From Cheiracanthium punctorium (Eukaryota; Arthropoda; Arachnida; Araneae; Cheiracanthiidae), in contig JAWZYV010013010.1 in NCBI GenBank assembly GCA_038373885.1, forward strand, positions 1 through 64,000: a stretch of DNA of 64,000 bases. Reading direction: 5' to 3'. A program made the translations under genes and the position numbers. Below the pieces are notes generated by a model. It saw only the letters and a program-made list of their open reading frames with translations, was not told the origin of the DNA and did not search any database. Numbering within the stretch: position 1 is the first letter of the stretch; every line of letters starts with the position of its first letter. Below are positions 1-12,685 of this stretch, piece by piece.

Positions 1-93
1 CATAACTTTGCCCCCTGACTTTTTAGACTAGGGGGGCAATTTTTACAACTGCAGGGGCAATTGCCCCCCTCGCCCCCCCCAGATTACGCCTAT
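1..93. mobile_element. Right end of a MITE abutting a gypsy integrase
   Basis: G- and C-rich runs end in GATTACGCCTATG immediately before the integrase frame resumes. Poly-C followed by a TACGCC-type terminus matches the ends of other hAT-like MITEs in this window. The left end lies outside the window, so no TSD can be checked. The insertion appears to have removed or displaced the first half of the integrase. Confidence 0.45.
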
Positions 94-840
94 GCTTTCA
101 CGAAGTTTACGTGGTTTTATCCTGTTAAGTCTACATCAGCCAAAGAAGTCATAGACAAACTGAAACTACAACAAGTAGTGTTCGGCAATCCTTCAAGAAT
201 AATATCAGACAGGGGGTCTGCATTCACATCTAAAGAATTTGAAGAATATTGTGCAGAGCAAAGTATCGAACACATAAAGATAACGACCGGATTGCCTAGA
301 GGGAACGGACAGGTCGAAAGAACGCATGCCATCTTGATTCCAGTCCTGTCAAAACTCTCTAAAGAAGACAGTTCAAAGTGGTACAAGTACGTAGCCGACG
401 TACAGAGAATCATCAATAGTTCTACCACAAGAAGTACGAAATTCACTCCTTTTGAATTATTGATAGGAATTAAAATGAAAGATAAGAATGACTTGAGAAT
501 TAAGGAGATATTAGAAGATGAATATATAAACTACATGATGAAAGAACGAGAAGATATGAGAGAAGAAGCGAGGAAAAACATCATGAAAATTCAAGAAGAA
601 AATAAGAAACAATTTAATAAGTGTAGAAAAGAATCAAAGAAGTATAAAGTTGGTGATATAGTAGCAATCAAAAGAACCCAATTCGGTTCAGGCTTAAAGC
701 TGAAAGAAAATTATCACGGACCTTATAGAGTATCGGTTGTAAAGCCAAACGATCGCTACGAAGTAGAAAAGGTAGGAAATCACGAAGGTCCAAATAAAAC
801 ATCCAGTGCCGCCGAGTATATGAAGTCTTGGGGAAAATGA
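94..840 (+). pseudogene. Ty3/gypsy integrase, C-terminal two thirds
   Basis: This is a retrotransposon integrase fragment, the enzyme that joins element cDNA to chromosomal DNA. The reading frame shows a core ending typical of Ty3/gypsy: motif ISDRGSAF carries the second catalytic Asp, and GNGQVERTH carries the catalytic Glu 36 residues later (DX35E spacing). A lysine-rich linker follows, then a C-terminal KVGDIVAIKR...YHGPYRV segment typical of the GPY/F domain. The first catalytic Asp and the zinc-binding N-terminus are missing because a MITE end abuts the frame. The frame stops at 838-840. A basic tail readable in another frame just downstream (SRGRQNCQDS) resembles the tails of such elements and suggests a late frameshift. 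No LTR was identified downstream. The family call is secure, the subfamily is not. Confidence 0.85.
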
Positions 841-2501
841 CTTAAGTTTCAGTCGAGGACGACAGAACTGTCAGGACAGCCGATCTGTGGGATCAGGTTA
901 GTCACTGACTCCAATAAACTCACTGGTTAGTTATCATGACTCAATTAACTGGTTTATTAAACAAGACATTTCATGATCTTAAAATGCATAGCAAAAAGTT
1001 GCACGCACAAAATTTATTAACTACGTGAAAATATAAAGATTGGGTTGTTATATAGATTTTGAGTGTGTGTATAGCATAAGTGCTGTTTAGCCAAAAGGGC
1101 TTGTTTGATGATTAAAAAGTTTTTTTTTATTAGTTTGTTTATTTATTTAACTGTAATCAGCCTTCAGCTTCCTACATCTGTAACATTTAAAAATGATAGC
1201 GAAAATAGAAAAAACTCTACTAAAATTTGGAGTTAAATAAAATTATTATTATTATTATTATTAATTCTTTTTTTTTTTTTTTTGAGAGAACAGTCATTTT
1301 CTTGTATATAAGATCTTATATTTAAGAATACCTTTATTTTTTTTCTGTGATCCAATTTTACAATATAAAAGAACTTGCAGTCCGCGCAGGATCAAAGCCC
1401 CGATGGGATATTGCTGTGTGATATTATAATTTTTATTATATAAATTGCTTCATGATGTGCAGAAAAAGCTTTCAATTTATTTGCAATAAAAGACATTAAT
1501 ACTAACAAACTTATTTAAGTATTTCGATTATGAAAATTGCCAATGAATATTTATCAACCAATGGTGTTAGATTTAATCACCCAATTGAAAATGAAATTGG
1601 TTGCGAAAGTCTGCATGAATCACAAATAATCAGGAAAATTATGGAATTGTATATGAAAATATGATTAAATGCGTATATTTTAACGAAAGCGAAAATTTAA
1701 CACTAATCACAGTGCATAAAAATTCTACTACAATGAGACAGAAACTATCAAAAATAATTTTATTTAATAATGTATGAGAATATAAGCATGAAATTTTCAG
1801 AAATTAAAAATGCTTTTATCAATTTTTCAATACTAATAGCATGATATTTTATGCATTACATATAATCAGGGTTCAGTGATTTAAATCAGTTGTAAAACAA
1901 TCACGATTTTTATCAAAAATTTTCAATTTTTCTAAAATTTATGAGTTTTGTAATCTATTATAAATTATAAAAAGATGAAAATAAATAAGAATCTTTAGTT
2001 AAATATTTTTACAAAGCTTTGTTTATTTGAGTTAACTACAAATTGCATTAGTTTATTATTTCTATGAAATATATAGTGCTGTTCATGAATAAACATTATG
2101 AATTTTTCAGTTGTCTGATATATTATTATTTTTATATTGTGGTTAAGGAATATATAAAAGGTTTTTTTTTTCCCAAATTGACTTCTTTAAATTCAGTGTA
2201 CGAGACATACCCCTTGACAGAGTTACTCTGCACTGCATGCTAATTACATTTTATCATTATTTTCATAATTATATAGCACATTCAGTACTTAAATAATGCA
2301 CAAGATCTCAGAGTTTATATAACAACATTTTTTAGATCCCAACAGTATAATCAGATGCAGGTTTCCCCATATTTGTTAAATTTGTTGAACGAACAAACAG
2401 AAACGGTAGTGAGAAAAAAAAATTTTTTTTAGTTGTCATAAATTACAAAGCATTATTTGAAATGTTTTTAGCGGGAAAATAAATTATCAATATATTAGAT
2501 C

Positions 2502-2548
<47 letters not shown>

Positions 2549-3593
2549 TTTTTTTGTTTTAATATCAATGGTGTTAACCTTCTCCAGATTGTGGTTATTA
2601 AAATATACCTTATAAATCTTTTGAATACAGAATACGATATAGAACTTTAAATTTTTAAAAGTTTATTTAATTATAAAGCTTTGAAACAAGTTGCTTTTCA
2701 CGTATAACCATGTGAATATCCCTCTTAGAATATCTTACACAATTTTCAAAATCAAGGTAAGGAGCTTGCTTTTTATGCCTACCTAAATAAGAATTAATCT
2801 ACTTAAAATTCTTACAAATGCATGTTATTTTTTTACTGAAAAAGTACAACATTGGTGAGATTATCACCGGGGGTTTCATGTATTAGTTTCTGTTTAAGAT
2901 AATTCAAAATAAATATATATATTTTTAAAACTCTTTTTGCGGTACTACTACAAAATGTCTAAATAAGTCCTATCGTTTTCTAAAATAATTAGTTTATTAT
3001 ATATAAAGCCAACGGAAATATTAACTTATAAACTTAACGAACTCATAGCATTCCTACGGATGGAAAGATCTTTTTGCCCCTTTTTTTCACCAGCTGGTTA
3101 TTTAAAGAGCCAGGCGGATGGCTCGCAAAAACCGGTCGACACAGCAATCCAGCTTAGCATATATATCCATGGGCTTGCCAAAAGGGGAAGAATATATGGT
3201 ATTCCCACTGATTTTCAAATGTTTTCTGTATAGGTAAAATTCGCGAAAAGTTTCTTCCGGGGGGGGGGATGGGTGCTCAGTGCCTGTCTGAGATGAACAG
3301 TCCCCCCCCCTTCCCTACAAAAACTTGAATGGGTGTCATTTACGAGAGCCCTGTGAACAGCAATCATTTTAGGGGGGGTGTATGATCTCCCCCCCCCGAG
3401 TCTGAGTAATTTGGACCCCCCCCCCTAAAAAAATTTCTGGCTGCGCTACTGCTGACTTGGCATCATTATTGATTTTGAACTTGATTCCACATTTCTGAAT
3501 TTAGAAAGAAGTCTTCTTGAAAAGATATTTAGCAATACCTATTAACAAAGCCTCGAGCCAAAGGTCATTTTCAGTACTAAACGCATGACAAAT
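841..3593. other. AT-rich DNA without a recognisable gene
   Basis: No coding frame worth calling. It contains an (ATT)n run near 1243-1262, a 41-base poly(A) at 2504-2544 and several poly(T) runs. G/C homopolymers at 3259-3430 end in a GGCTGCGCTACTG terminus near 3449 that looks like the right end of a hAT MITE; its left end was not found. Confidence 0.5.
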
Positions 3594-3660
3594 CACTTGA
3601 GGAATTCTATTTCACAAAAACGTATATGTTTTTGTGAAATATAGTGAAATTCCTCAAGTG
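3594..3660. repeat. Short inverted repeat (hairpin)
   Basis: CACTTGAGGAATT at the left is matched by AATTCCTCAAGTG at the right, with an inner stem ATTTCACAAAAAC / GTTTTTGTGAAAT around a small loop. The right arm carries a few extra bases. Probably a foldback remnant or replication palindrome. Confidence 0.75.
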
Positions 3661-5214
3661 GAGTTATGAATTAAGTTTGAAGGGCGAAGAGAGGGGGTTG
3701 TATAAAGACAGCTCTGTAAAAATTTATGAAAATGGCTGTTTTAATTATTTTTTTTTCTAGTTTCGCACTAATGATAGAAATGCAAGTTCTATTTTCAATC
3801 ACTTCATCTTTTAACTATATCTGCTATTTTTTTCACGTCAATATTGATAAAATTTAATTTTTCAATAAATTTTCGATTTGATATTCCCAATTGGAAACAT
3901 TGGCCTGTAAAAGGAACCCTTTAAATGCCGCACTATGATCCTGAAATAAAAGATATAATTAATTCATCAAAATTACATTAGAATACATCCATAATAACTA
4001 TAAAAAAAATTGCCGCAAAAAAAATCCTTCCCTGATTTCTTGGATGTTCCATTTTTGGAACATTGGCATGTAACGCTATCTTTCCTTTGCTATATTTGCT
4101 TCATGTAAGCAACAAAACAATGTATGATAAATCTAATAAAGGTTTACTTGATAGTCTGGTGTGAAATGACTAAATTTTAAGCAAAACTCAGTAAAAAAGT
4201 TTTCTAGGTGAACAATAATATACTTTTACCTATGGTCATAAAACAAATTAGGAGTCTTTTATGAATACCAGCAGAAAAAGATGATACTACATTAAAGTGT
4301 TGAAGTGATTTTTAATATTTTAATTAATTAATTAATTATTATTTTGTAATGAGTTTTCCTTTTGACTAAAATTGTTCTCTTTTGGAATAAAACTGAAATT
4401 TAAATCTAAAAGTGTTATAAAATGTAAAATCTTAGTAAAGCCCCAAAATACCCAATAAAGCCCACTGGGGTTGGACTTTTTAAAAAATGCCCGGGTTTTT
4501 TAAAACCCTGGTTATAGTCGACGAGTTAAACAAGTTTTATTTTACTCTAAAGTTCTTCACAAGTAGGGTTGGCAAGATTTTGCCATAGGTGGAAAAAAAA
4601 AAAAAAATACGGAAGGCACCTGGTAAAAACTGTCTCTGCAAAAATAGGTTTTTGCCATTTTTGCCACCTAGAAAGCCCTAAAAAATGGCAAAAATAGGAT
4701 TCACTGTGTCTTTTTTTTTGTTTGTTTGTTTTCCCGGGTAAATTAAAACACATTAAATAAATTTTAGGAAAAATCAAAGCTGTTGTTACTTATATTATAT
4801 TTAAGTAACTTTAAATAAGTATAATATAAGCATTTTAATAGTAGAATTATGTATCCTATAAAATAATACTCAATTTTATGACAAAATTAGAAATGAAACT
4901 ATGCACAATTTTTGCAAAAAATAAGTAAATAGGAGAGATTGAAAGAGCTACTCTCATTATGTTTATGAATCATTCCATGGTGACTGACGTTACAATTTTA
5001 CTACATTTGTAACCTTTGAAATTCACCAGTGGCTTGAAATATATATATTTATTTATTTAAAATTGATCAAGAGTATCATAAATAAGTACTATACTGTTAT
5101 CCATTCTCAATATAAAAAATCTTTTTTTCTTTTTTTAAATAAAGGGAAATCAAAAAACGTGACTGATGTTACACCTGTGTGCATTTTATTGAGCTGAAAT
5201 TTTAATTTTTTATG
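3661..5214. other. AT-rich DNA, nothing recognised
   Basis: Short repeats such as (TTAA)n near 4321-4336 and self-complementary ATTTTTGCC-type stretches at 4560-4700. No coding frame with family resemblance. Confidence 0.4.
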
Positions 5215-5465
5215 CATGTTATACACCACCGTCGAGTGTGTGTGATTACGACAACGCTACACTAGGGCGATCTGTCAAGGGGGGGCTGCCTTGGTAGAAG
5301 GACTTTCTAAGGGTTTCTAACGCGTATTCACGTTACATCTGGAGAAAACCTACCAAAACTCCAGACCGTTAGATCGACAGCCGCGCGATGGGACCCGAAC
5401 ACGGGACCTACACACTTCGGCCATCTACCATTTTCAGTGGCATAACCACTGTGCCATGGTGAGGC
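5215..5465 (-). mobile_element. tRNA-derived SINE (decayed)
   Basis: On the minus strand a tRNA-like head is visible: a box A-like TGGCACAGTGGTTA and, about 55 bases on, a box B-like GTGTTCGGGTCCCATCG. A non-tRNA body follows. This is the layout of a Pol III-transcribed SINE, not a functional tRNA: the head does not fold cleanly and a tail of about 190 bases follows. TSDs were not identified. Confidence 0.5.
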
Positions 5466-5712
5466 CATCAGTAAAGTTTGAATGAACATTTTAAGCAAAA
5501 TGGATATATTTTTCAGTTAAAATGTTAATAAATAAGATGAATTTTTTTAAATATGCATCACTACTACTTGTTCTTTGGTTTTTCTCGCGCCTCCCCTGCA
5601 AACGCCCTGCGCCCCCCTTGGGGGTCGCGTCCCACAGGTTGAGAAACGCTGGCGTAGGTATTAGCGATAAATGACTGAGTACAGACACCTAGAAGGGGAG
5701 AAGTCTAGCGAT

Positions 5713-5965
5713 GCCCAATTCCCGGTGACCTCTGTACGCTATCAGGTACCGTGTTCATGATTTTGTTGTTGTTGTTGTTGCAGCGGGAAGTTTTGTGTCC
5801 TTTTTTCATCCTTGCAGCTGGAGGATTCACATTCCAGCCTAGCCACGTCCCATTCCCGGTAACCTCTGTACGCTATCAGGTGCCGTGTTTATTATTATTT
5901 TTCTGTTGCAGCGGGAAGTCCAATGTTCTTTTTTATCATTGCAGTGGGAGGATTCACATTCCTTC
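5713..5965 (+). repeat. Tandem duplication, about 136-bp unit, two copies
   Basis: The phrase CCTCTGTACGCTATCAGG and the later GAGGATTCACATTCC recur with a period of about 136 bases (first copy from 5713, second from 5849). The first copy also has a (GTT)n run. An open frame here is repeat translation, not a gene. It lies just upstream of a Helitron-like CTAG terminus at 6026-6029. Confidence 0.7.
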
Positions 5966-6009
5966 CCTTTAGAATCTATATTTAAGGTCAATGCGCATTT
6001 CTCTTCCAT

Positions 6010-6430
6010 TGCACGGGCAACGTTGCTAGTATAATAAAATCCGAGAGTAAACAAAGTTTGTACCGGACTGACTGGCTATGTATGTGGGTAGATTTGTAAC
6101 CTCCGATCTTCTTATGCGTGCGGCATTCGATCGCATAGCGCCTAGACGCTTGGTCGCAGACCTACGTAATTTTGTATAAGGCTTCCCTAGGGCATATCCT
6201 AACACACCTCGGAGCGGTTTTTTCGAAATTCGAATCGGAAAGTGTTTTATTTTATGTTTTATGCGATTTTTGGCATTTTTTTTCTCGCATAATACGTAGT
6301 AACGCCGGCAATTACACTCGCAGTCAAATTATATTTGCATCATCGGATAGAAGAGAAAATTTTCTTTTAAGAACAGTTTGTTCTGACTATGTAACATAAT
6401 TTCCAGATTTGGGTGAATTTTTTATAGAAA
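6010..6430 (+). mobile_element. Helitron-like family, 5' part (copy 1)
   Basis: A CTAG (6026-6029) preceded by the GCAACGTTGC palindrome is followed by a stretch that matches the 5' part of the Helitron at 12985-13828: AATAAAA(T/C)CCGAG, CTGGCTATGTATGTG, ACCTCCGATCTTCTTATGC and CGGCTTCCCTAGG-type phrases occur in the same order in both. No 3' terminus was found for this copy. Homology between the two copies is directly visible; the Helitron assignment comes from copy 2. Confidence 0.5.
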
Positions 6431-8117
6431 ATCACTTTTTACAATGATTTTCGTAAAGTAATTTTAAAACTGTTGCATCTCGAATTCTGTCCGGCATAAC
6501 TTCTTGATTTTTTGTCAAATGACAGATCCTGCCTTTCGCCCTCTTTTAAAAGAAAAACCTGAGGGAAATGTAATAAATTAGGAGATTTTTTACGAATTTT
6601 TAAGTAAAGAATGATTTTCAATTTAATAACACTGCTTAAAAATTTCAGTATATCTTGCGGTTTGTTTGTCTTGGAAACAGTAACAATGAATAAAATTTGC
6701 AGTTGAAAAAAAATAAAACTATTTTTAAACATAAGACTCCGTGTTTTTGTAAGTGAGATAGATCTACGTCATTTTGATATAACGAGTTTAAAACTCCTTT
6801 CGGACTCAATCAGTATAACAGACTCTCAAGGAAAACATACGTCACGCGCAAGATAATTCTGCATATTCTCATATTTCGGACCCACTGAGGAGTAGATATT
6901 GATTAAAATTTAAGGTTATGTATCATTTACGGATTTTCACAATCGCATCCTGAAATCTATTAGTCAGGATGTTTTTTTTAAGCTTTTGTTATCTCGAATT
7001 CTCTTTATCTTTTGTTACCTTATAAGAAAATTCTCGTTATCTTTTGTTATCTTATAAGAAAGATCGCCTAATTTTTAAGTAGAGAAGGGTTTTGAATACA
7101 ACAGTTGCTGCTTTAAAATTTCGTATGACATTAAACTTGCAATTTTTGCCGTCATGGTAACTGAAACTGAATACCTGCCAGTTGGAAAAAATAAATAAAA
7201 TTACTTTAAAATAACTGAGTTTTCGCATGTGATATCTACGTCATTTTCATGTAACGAGTTTAACACCCCTTTCGAAATTCAATCACAATAACGGACACAC
7301 AAGCAAAACATATGCCACGCACGAAGTAATTCCATATTCTATATTACGTTGCCACAAAAAGAGTGCTGTTTTTTCAACAATGAATTATCCAGCATTATTT
7401 TCGATTGAGTTTTTAAACGGGACACGTTTTCGAATTGAAAGAAATATTTTGCGGTGCTAAATACGCCAATCTCACAAGAATTATGCATCAAAATGTATGG
7501 AGAGCTATTTTAATGGCAATCATAAAGTTAAATGATTATCGTTTATGCTAATGCATAATCTTCTACTAAATAAGAAAAGTCCTGTCAGTTAAAATTCCGG
7601 GTTGTACCAACTCCAAAATAAAACTTTTATTTTGTAAGGTAAAACAATGTCGGGTTTGTTCGGGGCCTTCGCAATTAGTAACGGGCGTGCGCGTGTATTT
7701 TGATGAGCCACCCAAAGAGGCCTACGGATGCTCGAGTCTACACGTATACATCAGGCATTTCTTAAGCTTCCCATTGCTTTCAAACGTTATTTAATGTAGT
7801 TTTAAGTAGTAATTGTGTTACTAATTCAAGTACGAACTCATGATTAATTTGTTTGCTATGATACATATTGACATTAAGAAAATAGATGAATATAATTTGA
7901 AGGAAAAACAAAGTAGCGCTTACTCTCATGATTCACGATTGCTTATTTTAGTTTCACAAGTAGATATTTAACATACTTTAAAATAACTAAATACACAAAT
8001 GAGAAAGTTATTTTTATAATGAATATTTCATGAACGTAGTCGTATTTCCTACGTTATTTTAAACAATTTAACATTAACAAATGATGTATTACAACGCATT
8101 TCAGTGTTTTCGGGATA
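6431..8117. other. Non-coding AT-rich DNA
   Basis: Two related stretches (about 6440-6860 and 6955-7330) share phrases around TTTTAAGTAGAGAA/TAAAGAATG and ATCTACGTCATTTT...TAACGAGTTTAA, suggesting a diverged tandem duplication. Nothing else recognised. Confidence 0.4.
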
Positions 8118-8125
8118 TCCTGTAT

Positions 8126-8257
8126 CAGTGGCGGCCCGTGGTCAAAACTGTTAGTGCAGCCGGAAGCATATGAGCCCCCCCCCCTTTCCTCCGGACAGGA
8201 TTGGAAAATCTTTTGTTACTGAATTCGAAAGCTGGCGGATTAAGCCCTCACCGAGGG

Positions 8258-8295
<38 letters not shown>

Positions 8296-9183
8296 ATTTT
8301 AAAAATGTAAGAGTTCCTATTTTACTTCCATAAAATGGACATAAATTTCAACCAGCCGCTCTTATCCTCAAAATTGCATTAATCCGTGTCTGATTCGAAG
8401 TTTCCTTAGAATTTTCTTTTGTAACGATAACTTGAGAAGAAAAGAAAAAAAAAAAGAAAACTTACTTATTTTTTATACGTCACAAATCAATCCTCCTTTC
8501 TTTTAAACATGCGAATCCGTCAGTGATGTCCCCATAAAAAGGCGTTGTTTTAATTCAGATATCAATAATTTTAAAAGCTCTTTAAAATTTCCCATGTTTA
8601 AAGAATTTTCTCGCTTGCCATGTCCTCTAAATGCCAGTTCTTGCTTACTTAAAACAATACTACTTTGATGGGTAATTATCCATTCATAAGCGTCTATTCA
8701 GGCTTACCTTCTTGATAAATTCAGCAATATAAAGTCGAGAGTTTTCCAAACATATATTCTTCTTACCTCCTCCCTCCTTCTCGTGCGAGCCAATCAGTTA
8801 GTCGAGTTCTCAAGTTCAGCCGCCGTTAAAAAATCTTTCATCGGCTGTATCAGCTGCATACTCCCTATGCCGGAGAGGCTGCTTACGTAGTCGTTGTCAT
8901 GGCAACGGTGCTGCCAATTTTCTTTTCAGCGCTCTGGGCTGAACCAAAGATTTTCCCAATTGAATTGCGGGAAGGTTAAAGTGCTTTTTTTCTGAATGAG
9001 CGATCCGGCCACAATACGTTTTTTGTGTTTGGTTTTTTTCGGAGATTTTTTTAATTTACCGTAGGAATTCCACAATTCTAATCTGAATTTAGGAAAATTA
9101 GTAGAATAAATTATTTTAAAGTATGTGCTGATAATTTCAAGTGCAGCCCGGCTGTACTTGCTGTATCTCACGAGCCGCCACTG
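8126..9183. mobile_element. Non-autonomous hAT-like element, 1058 bp
   Basis: Terminal inverted repeats CAGTGGCGGCCCGTG (left) and CACGAGCCGCCACTG (right) are flanked by 8-bp duplications TCCTGTAT / TACTGTAT (7 of 8). An 8-bp TSD with CAGTGGCG ends is the signature of the hAT superfamily. No transposase domain was recognised; an 81-codon minus-strand frame near the right end resembles nothing I know. A second MITE is nested at 8231-8392. Confidence 0.85.
8231..8392. mobile_element. Nested hAT MITE of the CAAGGGCGGATTAA family
   Basis: GGCGGATTAAGCCC at the left is matched by TGCATTAATCCG near the right, with flanks ATTCGAAA / ATTCGAAG (8 bp, one mismatch). It belongs to the same family as 14745-14816 and 46986-47147. 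A poly(A) run of about 35 bases sits inside. It inserted into the host element at 8126-9183, so it is the younger of the two. Confidence 0.7.
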
Positions 9184-9191
9184 TACTGTAT

Positions 9192-10155
9192 ATTGGAGAA
9201 AATTGATAAAATACGCTCTATAGCGTGATCCCTGAATTAATTATTCTTTAATAAAGACATTTCATGTAGTATATGTTATTCTTTTGTCGCTTTCTCAATC
9301 GAACTTTGGAATTGAACAAGCATAATGAACGCTTGTACAAAATATTAACTACATTTGATGTTTCTATATAAACGGATAAAAATCAATAATTTATAATTTA
9401 CTGCATTTCTGCACTTAACCAGATGTAAGTCTGAATCACATAATCAAGGCATATATAACTGGTAAATAACATTTTCAACTGGCAAAATTAAATTGTCTAA
9501 CTAGTATCACAACGTCATGCTTATTTACAAGAATAAACTACTAAAGTAATACGATTTCTGATTAAAATAATTTCTTTAAAAATAACACGAGTAATTATTC
9601 ACTAAACATGATTTACATACATATTTTTAGAATTTCTAAATAAATCATAAAAGTGTTCACTTACCTTTACATTCAGAACAAAATGTTCGAATTTTATAAT
9701 AAATTTTCATGAAAGAAAACGGTGCAAGATCCACAAAACGATTTCCTACATCTAAAGTTCTTTAGTACGACAAAACTATAAAAAAATTGTTTTAAAATAA
9801 TAAAATAATATAATATTTAGAATAATAAATTAGAACACTGTGAATGGGGAAAACAGGCCTCACTGATAAACTCAGTTTTAGCGGTGGCAACTCATGAGCA
9901 GGCCCGTTGCTTAGCGACGGCCCCGGTTTGTTACACCATTTGTAACTCAAGAGCGGCTGGACGGATTTTAATGATCTCTGATTTGTTAGATTCGTCTCTT
10001 CCCCGAATAGCAGAATAACTATTAAAATAGCGGAAAGTCCACCTTTCCCCTAATTTTTAAAGATTTTTCGCAATTTTCAGGATAGAAAGCTACTCAAATG
10101 TCCGATTTTAGCACATCAGTGATCATAGTTAACAAAGCTAGATTTATTTATTTAT
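9192..10155. other. Non-coding AT-rich DNA
   Basis: No coding frame, no terminal repeats seen. A locally GC-richer patch near 9880-9970 may be another decayed MITE, but I found no ends. Confidence 0.3.
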
Positions 10156-10157
10156 TA

Positions 10158-11216
10158 CCCAGACAGCACATAAGCTTAAATCAAGCTTGACATTGACTTG
10201 AATTTGACGTATTAATACAAGCTTGAAAGTTCAATCCATTAGCTTGATTATTGCGCTGATGACGCCATCTGTCGCTGTAGGCGAAAAGGAGAATGGGACA
10301 TTGAAAAGTCTAAGGGGAAGGAATGAATGGGATAATAAGCCCCTCTGAAGTGTAACACGAGGGTAGTGTTAGTTTTATTTACATCTAATTAACATTAGTA
10401 ATTCCATTAACTAATTAATTAGCCCTAAAAATAAATTTTAATATAATTCACACAATTTAGTTAGTTAATATACTTCACTTTATGGGTGGTAGAATGAGGC
10501 GGTTTCCGGCCGCTACAAAATAATTTATCATCAGTCATAAATGTACTTGACCATAGAATTAAAAAAAAAGATTCTATATTTCCAAATATGGAAATTCTTC
10601 AAAATAAAATACAATTATATTATGAAATTGATTTCAAAATCAGTCGTTTGTCTCGATTTTGAAAGTTTTAAAACGTGTGCTGCTGTTAAGTTTATATTAT
10701 GCTTATTTCCCTATTAGTAGAGTCTCTAAATCACACATAACATTATTTTAATTTTGATGCATCCCATGGAAAAATTAAAGAAACAAATAACACATCGCCC
10801 AGTTATCAATCTGGCCAGAAAACGGCGTGATAAGTCACTTCAAACTTTAGTCATAGTTGCGCGAGGCTTAGTGGCTGAACGGATAGCGCGCTCTCCTCCC
10901 AACCCAAGGTCCCGGGTAATATTCTAGCCGCGAACACATTATGGAAACAGATTAAATTAAATTGAAATTTCAGCGTAGAGGGGAAAATGCGTGGCAAGTT
11001 CGCCGACCGGCGCCCCGTGTATTTACGAAATTTTTCACCGCTATGTCAAGCTTGATTCAAGCATGAAATGTCAAGCTTAATGCAAGCTGGGCAAGTGTAA
11101 ACTAGAACACTTGATTCAAGCTTGCATTAAGCTTACACGCTTGAAATTTTCAAGCTTAATTCAAGTTTACTGACTTGATAAATCAAGCTTGCTGCAAGTT
11201 TGCTGTGCTGTCTGGG
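10158..11216. mobile_element. TIR element with dense AAGCTT subterminal motifs
   Basis: Perfect 13-bp terminal inverted repeats CCCAGACAGCACA / TGTGCTGTCTGGG are flanked on both sides by TA. About 80 bases at the left end and 160 at the right hold nine AAGCTT motifs, most as CAAGCTTGA or its complement. Such arrays resemble subterminal transposase-binding sites. No transposase is encoded. The TA flank would fit a Tc1/mariner-type or other TA-targeting superfamily, but TA could also be part of the TIR, so the superfamily is open. Confidence 0.75.
10862..11035 (+). mobile_element. Decayed tRNA-derived SINE-like segment
   Basis: GAGGCTTAGTGGCTGAACGG resembles a box A, and about 35 bases on GGTCCCGGGTAATATTC resembles a box B in which the usual GGTTCGANNCC has decayed. 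The segment lies inside the TIR element at 10158-11216. Ends and TSD are unclear. Confidence 0.4.
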
Positions 11217-11218
11217 TA

Positions 11219-12283
11219 CTTTCAATAACTCAAGTGACACTGACGTCATTTCGATGTCACAAGTGTAAAAGTAATGCATTAAAAATCCTAATTAGGTTAA
11301 CAAGTTTTGAGAAAATATTACACCACGAGCGAAAAAATAAACTTCCATTAGATTATCAGATGCTGTAGCAAAGTAAAATAACATGTTTTTTCTTCTTCTT
11401 TTTTGACTAATTCATGTTAAATATCGCACCCGAGAATGATGTCATTTTAACGTCATGAGTTTAAAAATGAGTTAGAAATCTAATTACGTTAAAAAGCTTT
11501 GACGCAAAAATTTACTAATATAAAAGTTTAAAGTATTTTGTTTAATGGGCTGGCTATCCTTGCCGATTTTTGAGCATTATGATTCTTTAGCAGCAATAAT
11601 AACGAAAGGAAACTTGTATTTTTAAAAATATTGCGAAATTCAAATGTCGCCACAAGGTGGAAAATACTAATTAACATAATACATAATATTCGTTATCGGT
11701 TTGACGGCGGTCGTCGTATGTATTCCCAAAAATCATGCAATGTCGCCAAGTTTGGACGATTTACGGTTTGGCGGTAGATTATATACATTAGATTTACATT
11801 TTTTTGGGTTAAATTCTAGCTAGAAAAATAGCTCCGGAAAATATTTGAAACACCGATTAGCTAGAAATTACTCCAAAATCTCTCAAATTAACTTTAATAA
11901 AGTTCTGTTGCAAGTGAGAGTTTTTCAACGTAGTATGTTCCAATATTACTCCGTTTGAAAACTACTGCGCGAAATAACGAGACTCGACTACCGGGGTGAG
12001 AACGTGACGTCATAGATTAAAAGTTGTTTGAAATTCGTAAACTCTGCAACACAATTTAATGTCCTACTCGCACAGTTTGAAGTTTTTCATGAGCCTGAAC
12101 CATGGAGGATTTAAATATTTAAATTGGTGCAGCTATGATATTTTCCACCAGGGCGAGATGAAATATTTTGCTGTGCTAAATACGCCAATCCGACAAGAAT
12201 TATGCTTTAAAATGTATGGAGATCTATTTTACTGGAAATGCATAAATTCCAGAGAATCATCAAAGAGTACAGAGGCACCATTG
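11219..12283. other. Non-coding DNA
   Basis: No recognised family. A phrase around GAAATATTTTGCTGTGCTAAATACGCC near 12161 also occurs near 7446-7470, so both places carry a shared diverged repeat. Confidence 0.35.
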
Positions 12284-12291
12284 GTTTAAAA

Positions 12292-12454
12292 CACATACGG
12301 GCAACCTCCGGCCCACGGACCGGATGTGGCCTGCCAGGGCATTTGATCCGGCCCGCTAATATCCCCGACTTTGCTAACATCCAGAAGTTTGGCCCGCGAC
12401 TTTGCTAATATCCTAATGTTTGGACCGACACTTTTAAAAGGTTGCCCATACCTG
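12292..12454. mobile_element. hAT MITE, 163 bp
   Basis: Ends CACATACGGGCAACCT and AGGTTGCCCATACCTG are imperfect inverted repeats; flanks GTTTAAAA / GTTCAAAA form an 8-bp TSD with one mismatch. The interior is rich in GGCCCGC motifs. Confidence 0.85.
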
Positions 12455-12685
12455 GTTCAAAATATCGAATCATTTTCTTTAAATTGAGCATTTAAAGAGG
12501 GAGAAACGAAGATAGATAGTATTTATATAAGTAATACATAGTAGTTTAATTTGTATTAAAGCACAGTATATACCACGTTAATAAATATTTCGTGAAATTA
12601 AAAGTGTTCTATTCATCATTTTTCAACGATCGTCTTAAAACTAACTAAACTGTAATCCCACGTTGCGCTAATATATCCCGCGGTA

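Noticed and set aside
5491..6054. Four short frames on both strands
   Set aside because: They follow the 136-bp tandem repeat and change strand without domain content.
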